Part shown: piece after piece, positions 6,177-10,985 of the stretch
How positions within the stretch are numbered: the first letter of the stretch is position 1
Layout: each line of letters opens with the position of its first letter
Origin: Anaerolineaceae bacterium UBA2274
GTDB lineage: Bacteria > Chloroflexota > Anaerolineae > Anaerolineales > Anaerolineaceae
DNA length: 10,985 nucleotides
Assembly (NCBI GenBank): GCA_002347705.1
Contig: DDWY01000012.1
Location: 1 to 10,985 of the forward strand
Reading direction: 5' to 3'
The notes under the pieces: model-generated
Told to the model about the DNA's origin: nothing
The model's database searches: none
What the model saw: only the letters and a program-made list of their open reading frames with translations
Program-made: the position numbers and the translations under genes

Positions 6177-6202
6177 AAAGTCCGGGGTTTTCCCCGGACT
6201 TT
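6177..6202. terminator. Shared terminator between convergent genes
   Basis: AAAGTCCGGGG (6177-6187) and CCCCGGACTTT (6192-6202) form an 11-pair stem with a TTTT loop. On the minus strand it is followed by a run of Ts continuing from the stem (complement of 6174-6179), so it is strong for the sigma/anti-sigma transcript. On the plus strand the tail is only CTTTAG, so it is probably weaker for the surface-protein transcript. Confidence 0.88.
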
Positions 6203-6226
6203 AGTTATGTGCGCAAAAAATCGGAC

Positions 6227-7096
6227 CTATCGCCTGAACCTCAACAGCAGCCAGATCAGACCAAAAGCTGCGGCGAGACCAGCCAGGATCAATTTGATGT
6301 TCGTCGCAATCAGTGGTTCCTTCTCCGCTTCAACAGCCTCGCGCGAAGCAGCTACTGATGGAACTGGAGCTTCGTCCGGTTGGACAGCAATAACCTGCCC
6401 CAACTGGTCCTCACGAACGCCAAAAATCAATGGCTCGACCGTAATTTTCTCCTCAGAAAGCATCCTTGCCGCCTCAGTTGGCTCCAAAAGGTCTTCAGCC
6501 TGAAGTGGCTCATCCACCGCATCTTCAGCATATGTTTCGGCAAGCCCGCCGCCTAATCCAACAGTAAAGTCCCCGGTAATTGAACCACCGCCACCGATAC
6601 CCCCAGCGCCACCGCCGCCCTTGCCACCTACGGACACCCAATTGAGCAAGTAAACTGGCTGAGCATCTTCCTCTTCAGCTTGTTTCATAACGCTTTCAGT
6701 AGCCGCCTCATTTTCCAACATCATGGTAACCGGCTTCTCATATGCTGGTTGCGGAGCGGAGAAATTTGAAAAAATGAACTCACTGCCAAAAATGACAGCC
6801 AACAGGATCATGGAAACCACACTTGCCCAACCAAAACTCGACAGCAGGAAGCGACCGCGACGGGCTTTTTCTGCCTCACCGCGGGTCAGGGTAAATTGAT
6901 GAGGTACTTTTCTGACAGGAAGGTTGCGCATACCCTGCTTTAACGCAGTCATATCCGCCAGAGCTTGTTTCAGCTCGGGGGATTGCTGCAGGCGCTTCTC
7001 AAACTTCGCGCGGTCCTTGATGGACATCGCGTCGTCGAGGTATGCACAAAGCAGCGTCATTTCCTTTTCAGAGATTTCTGCTTGCCTATTCATCAT
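6227..7096 (-). CDS. Anti-sigma-factor-like membrane protein without zinc ligands
   Basis: It probably binds and inhibits the sigma factor encoded directly upstream. The first 50 residues resemble an anti-sigma domain (LLCAYLDDAMSIKDRAKFEKRL), but where zinc-binding relatives have HxxxCPxC this protein has RLQQSPEL, so no zinc site remains. Residues 83-104 are a first membrane segment. An exported region follows with a Gly-rich tract at 157-184 and many acidic residues. Residues 267-285 form a second membrane segment followed by RFRR. Two anchors are unusual, as typical anti-sigma factors have one. The gene overlaps the sigma gene by 11 bases. Two ATGs lie in tandem (7096 and 7093), and the GAGGAAG upstream fits the second slightly better. 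The role is inferred from gene order and N-terminal resemblance; the exported part matches nothing I know. Confidence 0.72.
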   Translation of the reverse strand: MMNRQAEISEKEMTLLCAYLDDAMSIKDRAKFEKRLQQSPELKQALADMTALKQGMRNLPVRKVPHQFTLTRGEAEKARRGRFLLSSFGWASVVSMILLAVIFGSEFIFSNFSAPQPAYEKPVTMMLENEAATESVMKQAEEEDAQPVYLLNWVSVGGKGGGGAGGIGGGGSITGDFTVGLGGGLAETYAEDAVDEPLQAEDLLEPTEAARMLSEEKITVEPLIFGVREDQLGQVIAVQPDEAPVPSVAASREAVEAEKEPLIATNIKLILAGLAAAFGLIWLLLRFRR

Positions 7097-7721
7097 CTTC
7101 CTCGCTAATATGACGAAATTGGTCAGGTAAAAGTTCCCTGAAACCCTGCAGGCAGTGCTGCATTTTTTGGCGCGCGCGTGCTAACCGGCTCTTGACCGTG
7201 CCAATAGGCGTTCCGATAATCTGCGCGACTGATTCGTAATCCTCTCCTGAGACGTCCACCAAGGTGATCACAACCCTAAATTTTTGATCGAGACCGCTCA
7301 GGCAGTGCTGAATAGCCTCCTCAAGCTCAGAAGTTCCCAGCACATCTTCGGGACCGGCAGATTTATCTTCCAACCACTCGGGCGATTCCATTAACTCGCC
7401 ATCATTGGTTTCCGGTTCGATCGGCACGCTTGGTCTGCGTCGCTGACGCCTGAGTTCATCGTAGCAGGCATTGGTGACGATGCGCAAAAACCAACTCTTG
7501 AAGGATCCGCCGCGATAGGTATCGAGCTTGCGGTACATGGAGATAACTGCTTCCTGCGTGGCATCTGCAGCCGCATTTTCGTCTGCCACAATTCGATAGG
7601 CGACGTTAAATGCCACTTCCTGGTGCTGGAGGACGAGTTGATTAAAGGCATCAAGGTCTCCATCAACAGCAAGTTTGATCAGTTCAGTCTCTTCCATGCG
7701 TGCTTTCGTTGCAAGACTCAC
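7086..7721 (-). CDS. ECF-type RNA polymerase sigma factor (RpoE/SigW-like)
   Basis: This sigma-70-family protein has only regions 2 and 4, the extracytoplasmic-function type, and should direct RNA polymerase to a small regulon when its anti-sigma partner is inactivated. Region 2 covers about residues 24-100, including DATQEAVISMYRKLDTYRGG and SFKSWFLRIVTNACYDELRR. Region 4 covers about 140-195, with the helix-turn-helix ESVAQIIGTPIGTVKSRLARARQKM. Between them is a long acidic linker (about 105-130). The product is 211 residues from the GTG at 7721. The ATG at 7697 (residue 9, METELI-type start) is equally plausible, since neither has a clear Shine-Dalgarno. The stop overlaps the next gene's start, typical of sigma/anti-sigma pairs. 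Its signal and targets cannot be read here. Confidence 0.92.
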   Translation of the reverse strand: MSLATKARMEETELIKLAVDGDLDAFNQLVLQHQEVAFNVAYRIVADENAAADATQEAVISMYRKLDTYRGGSFKSWFLRIVTNACYDELRRQRRRPSVPIEPETNDGELMESPEWLEDKSAGPEDVLGTSELEEAIQHCLSGLDQKFRVVITLVDVSGEDYESVAQIIGTPIGTVKSRLARARQKMQHCLQGFRELLPDQFRHISEEDDE

Positions 7722-7736
7722 ACCAGTGAGCTGACA

Positions 7737-7792
7737 CTACAGTTACATTCTAACGCAATCATGGTTAATAAAGAAGCTTTCATCTACAGTTA
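7737..7792 (-). promoter_or_regulatory. Upstream region of the sigma gene with paired 9-bp repeats
   Basis: On the minus strand TAGAAT (7752-7747) is a one-mismatch -10 box, with a poor TTCTTT 17 bases before it. TAACTGTAG occurs twice in the same orientation, at 7792-7784 and 7745-7737, on either side of that promoter. They may be binding sites or a chance repeat. Confidence 0.35.
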
Positions 7793-7840
7793 GCTTTGTT
7801 TTTCTGGATTTGATATCTTCAATCTGGAAACGAGCAACAA

Positions 7841-7866
7841 AAAAGAGTGCATGAGAGCACTCTTTT
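7841..7866 (-). terminator. lysS intrinsic terminator
   Basis: AAAAGAGTGC (7841-7850) and GCACTCTTTT (7857-7866) form a ten-pair stem with a six-base loop. On the minus strand the stem runs into six Ts then GTTG. It lies about 24 bases after the lysS stop and separates lysS from the sigma gene. Confidence 0.9.
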
Positions 7867-7889
7867 ATAAGCAACTGTTAAAAATCTGT

Positions 7890-9428
7890 TTATGCTTCAG
7901 GATCAGGGCTATCACCATCACGTAAAGGAGGAAAAAGGATGACTTCACGCAGGGTGTGCTGTTCGGTGAGCATCATCGCAAAGCGATCCACACCAAGCCC
8001 AAATCCGCCAGCAGGGGGCATTCCATAAGCCAGCGCGCGCAGGTAGTCTTCGTCCATTGGGTTGCGCTCTTCATCGTCTTCGGTGTAGGTGCGGCCAAGT
8101 TCAAGGAAGCGTTTTTCCTGGTCAAGCGGGTCATTAAGCTCCGTAAAGGCATTGCACAGTTCCATACCTCCGATATAGCCTTCGAAACGTTCCACCGTGT
8201 TGGGGTCTTCTGGCTTAGCCTTAGCCAGGGGTGAGATGTCGCGCGGGTAGTCATATAGGAAGGTTGGCTGGATCATGACTGGTTCAAGGTAGGTTTCCAT
8301 CAGCGTGTTGATCAGCTTGCCGCGCGGAGTTCCCGGCTTGAAGGGGATCTGTCGGGCTTTCATGATCTCTGCTAAAGCTTCGTCGGTGGGATAATCCTGG
8401 ATATCAATGCTGGCATGATCGATCAAACCCTGGCGGATCTGCATCCGGTTCCAGGGAGGTGTGAGGTCGATTTCGTGTCCATCATACTGGATAAGCATCG
8501 TCCCTAAAACACGCTGGGCAACCTGCGAAACCATCTGCTCAGTCATCTCCATGATCGTGTTGTAATCCGCGTATGCCATGTAGAACTCAAGCTGGGTAAA
8601 CTCAGGGTTGTGCTTAAAGGACACCCCTTCGTTGCGGAAGTCCCGCCCAATTTCATACACGCGATCCAGCCCGCCAACAAGCAAGCGCTTCAGGTAAAGC
8701 TCAAAACTCACGCGCAGGAAGAGTTTCTGGTGAAGCTGGTTGTGGTAGGTTGTGAAGGGTTTGGCTGCCGCTCCGCCGTAAATCGGTTGCAGGATAGGGG
8801 TTTCCACTTCCTGAAAACCGCGTTCATCCAAAAAATCGCGCAGGGCTTTTAGGATTTCGGTGCGCTTACGGAAAATCTCACGGACTTCGGGATTGACTGC
8901 CAGGTCAACATAACGCTGGCGATAGCGGGTTTCGGGGTCGGTCAGTGCGGCATGGCGAATAACCTCACCATCAACCACCTCATCCTTTGCTGCTGGCAGT
9001 TGATAGAGCGCCTTGGAGAGCATCCTGAAGTCTTCAACCTGCAAAGTCACTTCTCCGCGTTTTGTGCGCACCATCGTGCCTGTGGCTTCGATGAAGTCGC
9101 CAAGGTCAAAAAACCGTACAAACTGATCAAGCTTCTCCTGCCCGAGTTCGTTGACGCGCATAAAGAGCTGGATTTTGCCACTGCGATCTTCGATATGGGC
9201 AAACGAAAGCTTACCCATGTTGCGGATAGCGCGCAAGCGGCCCGCCAGGGTCAGCTTGAGTCCCTCCGCCTCGCCAGCTGCCTCGCGAGTTTCAAAGGTT
9301 TTAATGGCATCAGCGTTGCTGCTATTTTTATAAGAGCGGGTTGGGTAAGGTTCAATCCCATCCTGGCGCAGTTGCTGCATTTTTTCCAGGCGCAGGTTTT
9401 CAAGTTCGGAAAAGTTGTCTGTTAGCAT
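7890..9428 (-). CDS. lysS: Lysyl-tRNA synthetase, class II
   Basis: It charges tRNA-Lys with lysine using ATP, in the cytosol. The 512-residue product has the expected two-part build. An N-terminal OB-fold anticodon-binding domain spans about 55-150 (GKLSFAHIEDRSGKIQLF), and the class II catalytic core runs to the C-terminus. Motif 2 is VYEIGRDFRNEGVSFKHNPE followed by FTQLEFYMAYADY. Motif 3 is GFGLGVDRFAMMLT with ILFPPLR. In the substrate-pocket segment usually written RIAPELYLKR this protein has RVSFELYLKR, so Ala-Pro is replaced by Ser-Phe; I cannot say whether this affects function. The ATG at 9428 follows AAAGGA at a good distance. It lies 66 bases downstream of greA, with a hairpin between them, and ends at its own terminator. 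Confidence 0.97.
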   Translation of the reverse strand: MLTDNFSELENLRLEKMQQLRQDGIEPYPTRSYKNSSNADAIKTFETREAAGEAEGLKLTLAGRLRAIRNMGKLSFAHIEDRSGKIQLFMRVNELGQEKLDQFVRFFDLGDFIEATGTMVRTKRGEVTLQVEDFRMLSKALYQLPAAKDEVVDGEVIRHAALTDPETRYRQRYVDLAVNPEVREIFRKRTEILKALRDFLDERGFQEVETPILQPIYGGAAAKPFTTYHNQLHQKLFLRVSFELYLKRLLVGGLDRVYEIGRDFRNEGVSFKHNPEFTQLEFYMAYADYNTIMEMTEQMVSQVAQRVLGTMLIQYDGHEIDLTPPWNRMQIRQGLIDHASIDIQDYPTDEALAEIMKARQIPFKPGTPRGKLINTLMETYLEPVMIQPTFLYDYPRDISPLAKAKPEDPNTVERFEGYIGGMELCNAFTELNDPLDQEKRFLELGRTYTEDDEERNPMDEDYLRALAYGMPPAGGFGLGVDRFAMMLTEQHTLREVILFPPLRDGDSPDPEA

Positions 9429-9450
9429 GGTTCGTCCTTTAGATTAAAAT

Positions 9451-9479
9451 AAGCCCCACCGCGATATAGGGTGGGGCTT
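9451..9479 (-). terminator. Hairpin terminator between greA and lysS
   Basis: AAGCCCCACC (9451-9460) and GGTGGGGCTT (9470-9479) form a perfect ten-pair stem with a nine-base loop. On the minus strand the tail is ATTTTAATC, a short interrupted U-run, so termination may be partial and let some transcripts continue into lysS. Confidence 0.78.
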
Positions 9480-9494
9480 TGAGAATTCTGACGA

Positions 9495-9959
9495 TTACTC
9501 GCTCTTGAGAATCTCGACGGTGTAAGCACCACCTGGAGCTTCAATTTTAACCTTATCACCAATACGATGGTTAATTAAAGCCTTACCAATAGGGGATTCG
9601 TTGGAAATTCGTCTTTCGCGGGGGTTTGCCTCAACAGGACCAACAATCTTATACGTTTCAGGCTCGCCGCCTTCTTCGCAGATTGTCACTTTTGAACCAA
9701 CCGTCACGAGACCATGCTCGTTTTCGCCATCTTCAATGATGTGGGCGTTGGCAAGCAGGAGTTCCAGCTCCTTGATACGGCCCTCGGTGAAAGCCTGTTC
9801 GTTTTTGGCAGCCTCGTATTCCGCGTTTTCGATCAGCTCGCCATCTTCCATTGCATCCTGTAAACGCTGAGCAACTTCCTTGCGTTTGACTTTGCGCAGA
9901 AATTCCAGTTCAAGTTCTGATTTTTCAAACCCCTCACGGGTCAAGTATGAGCTTGGCAT
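9495..9959 (-). CDS. greA: Transcription elongation factor GreA
   Basis: GreA enters the secondary channel of RNA polymerase and stimulates cleavage of the backtracked transcript so that stalled complexes resume. The 154-residue length is normal. The N-terminal half is a coiled-coil hairpin whose tip reads EDGELIENAEYEAAKNEQ. Its acidic residues (D39, E41, E44) correspond to the pair that places the catalytic magnesium, with Glu in place of the common Asp at position 41. The C-terminal half is the FKBP-like domain (VTVGSKVTI, YKIVGPVEA, NESPIGKALINHRIGDKV). The ATG at 9959 is preceded by AAGGAA at a rather long spacing. A promoter about 110 bases upstream has a perfect TATAAT. Confidence 0.97.
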   Translation of the reverse strand: MPSSYLTREGFEKSELELEFLRKVKRKEVAQRLQDAMEDGELIENAEYEAAKNEQAFTEGRIKELELLLANAHIIEDGENEHGLVTVGSKVTICEEGGEPETYKIVGPVEANPRERRISNESPIGKALINHRIGDKVKIEAPGGAYTVEILKSE

Positions 9960-10068
9960 AATTACAATATTCCTTAATACATTTTCTCAAATCCCAACCC
10001 CCCAAATCGGGCTGGGTTAATACAAAACGCGCCTCGAAAGCCTGAAGCTTCCTTAACGCCGGTGAGTC

Positions 10069-10099
10069 ATTATACTATGAATGTCCCCATTTTGCACAA
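10069..10099 (-). promoter_or_regulatory. greA promoter
   Basis: On the minus strand TATAAT (10074-10069) is a perfect -10 box. TTGTGC (10099-10094) is a reasonable -35, though the spacer is 19 bases, longer than ideal. Transcription would start near 10062, leaving a leader of about 100 bases. Confidence 0.55.
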
Positions 10100-10264
10100 G
10101 TTACAGTTGTATGGGCAATCGCATCTTATTTCGTGCATCACCAATCAAAGCGTAATCATCTTAGGTAAGTATCCATAATTGCTGTCTTCTATCACGATCC
10201 AATCGAATTCTGATGAATTCAACTTGAATTGCGTCTACTGCAGACACAATAATCCCTTGCTTGG

Positions 10265-10279
10265 CAGGGTTATCCCTAC
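10265..10279. mobile_element. Probable terminal end of the ISAs1-type element
   Basis: CAGGGTTATCCCTAC lies 12 bases beyond the transposase stop codon. CAGGG is, to my knowledge, a common way for ISAs1-family ends to begin. The partner inverted repeat and target duplication are outside the window, so the exact boundary is unproven. Confidence 0.4.
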
Positions 10280-10290
10280 TTTAGGAACTC

Positions 10291-10985
10291 TTAAGCCTGG
10301 CTCAAGATGTTAAATAGGTAGTTATTGTCCCAGCCACAGCGCAGTCGCTTCCCTTTGACCCCGATCTTGCTGATTTTGTCCTGCCTGAGCAGGTTCAAAC
10401 TCATCTTGCGAATGATGCTGAAGTTGCTGGCGGCATTATCTTTCCTCATCCGAGCTCTGTCTTCGTTGAACGCAATGTCCAAAACCCAGTGCAACTTGTT
10501 TTCGATCCCCCAGTGACTGCGTTGATATTCCAGGATCTGGGTGGCATTGCTGCGCAAACTGGTGATAAAGTAGCGCATGGGTCTTTCTGGCTTCCCGTTG
10601 ATGATCCGTTCACTTTCAATGAACACCAAACTCTTCACTCCAGGCCATTTGTCTGAGATGTTCCTCAGATATTCTTCGTCCGATACCAGCCAGCAACGCC
10701 TGGTTTCTATCCTTCCATGCCCCTTGTTGACCGTCTCAGTATAGTCATAGGGGGCATCTTTGAAGTTCTGTTGTTGATCAATGCGAAAGATGAATTCCAT
10801 CTCATCCCGCAAATTACTTTGGTTGGCTTTGACTGCCAACAGATAATCCCCACCTTTAGCCACTATTTGTTCAGCAATGGCTGTTTGGGTACCAATGGCA
10901 TCAATGGTGACGATCTTTCCCTTCACATCCAACATGCCAAGCAGCTCCGGAATGGCAACAATCTCGTTTGACTTTCCTTCTACCG
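10291..10985 (-). CDS. ISAs1-family transposase, 3' part (runs off the window)
   Basis: This DDE-type transposase gene is cut by the right edge; its frame stays open through the last base, and an ATG at 10935 is internal, not the start. About 230 residues are visible of the roughly 370 expected. Preceding that ATG the frame reads EGKSNEIVAIPELLG, and after it IVTIDAIGTQTAIAEQI with a catalytic Asp. GGDYLLAVKANQ, HGRIETRR and RSHWGIENKLHWVLDIAF with the catalytic Glu and then NEDRAR follow. These are hallmark ISAs1 blocks. No frameshift or internal stop is visible, so this copy may be functional. It points toward greA but ends about 190 bases before the greA promoter. Confidence 0.9.
   Translation of the reverse strand, partial: VEGKSNEIVAIPELLGMLDVKGKIVTIDAIGTQTAIAEQIVAKGGDYLLAVKANQSNLRDEMEFIFRIDQQQNFKDAPYDYTETVNKGHGRIETRRCWLVSDEEYLRNISDKWPGVKSLVFIESERIINGKPERPMRYFITSLRSNATQILEYQRSHWGIENKLHWVLDIAFNEDRARMRKDNAASNFSIIRKMSLNLLRQDKISKIGVKGKRLRCGWDNNYLFNILSQA

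Larger units (their letters stand above)
9960..10290. other. greA leader and IS-flanking sequence without genes
   Basis: No protein gene was found. 9960-10062 is the likely greA leader, containing a seven-pair GC-rich hairpin (CCAACCC and GGGCTGG region, about 9995-10017). 10069-10099 is the greA promoter. 10100-10264 is AT-rich and includes GAATT at 10205, 10215 and 10226, spaced about one helical turn. From about 10265 rightward the sequence is probably the insertion element. Confidence 0.6.

Noticed and set aside
7717..7730. Hairpin CTCAC-ACCA-GTGAG at the GTG start of the sigma gene
   Set aside because: Only five pairs; too small to claim a regulatory role without comparative support.
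10205..10230. Three GAATT motifs at roughly helical spacing
   Set aside because: Could indicate bent DNA or a binding site, but the motif is short and the region AT-rich; chance is adequate.

Overview
The window looks like a chromosomal segment of a Chloroflexota bacterium, most likely an Anaerolineae member. The pointers are Pro/Thr-rich linkers in the exported proteins, a sortase beside a VPNTG-anchored surface protein, and short palindromic repeats of a kind I associate with that phylum. The assignment is an inference; no rRNA or other phylogenetic marker is present. Most genes are housekeeping, and the interest lies in the spaces between them and in a four-gene cell-surface/sigma-factor block.

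Layout, left to right. 1-323 has no convincing gene but carries an interspersed palindromic repeat. 324-2406 is a tight minus-strand operon, frr-uppS-cdsA (ribosome recycling, undecaprenyl diphosphate synthesis, CDP-diacylglycerol synthesis), whose Shine-Dalgarno sequence is partly inside a perfect 16-bp palindrome. 2407-2882 is a divergent regulatory region. It holds a plus-strand terminator with no obvious gene before it, a second palindromic repeat, a sigma-70-type promoter, and a complete SAM-I riboswitch with its own terminator, which controls metK (2883-4118).

4241-6152 on the plus strand holds a class-B-like sortase and a secreted Thr/Pro-rich protein ending in a VPNTG sorting signal, plausibly enzyme and substrate. 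The sortase promoter lies so close to its ATG that the mRNA may be leaderless. The surface-protein gene has an 11-bp inverted repeat overlapping its likely promoter and four 45-bp in-frame tandem repeats. Facing this block, and sharing a terminator with it, are an ECF-type sigma factor gene (7086-7721) and an overlapping anti-sigma-like gene (6227-7096) that lacks the usual zinc ligands.

7890-9959 is greA followed by lysS on the minus strand, each ending in a hairpin terminator. The right edge holds the 3' part of an ISAs1-family transposase gene, which runs off the window, with the probable IS end about 20 bases past its stop codon.

Together the genes cover translation (frr, lysS), transcription (greA, sigma factor), envelope precursors (uppS, cdsA), methyl-donor supply (metK) and surface display. 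No wholly new system is evident. The least ordinary items are the zinc-less, two-membrane-segment anti-sigma protein facing the sortase pair, the possible small RNA upstream of metK, and the palindromes placed over the frr ribosome-binding site and the surface-protein promoter.
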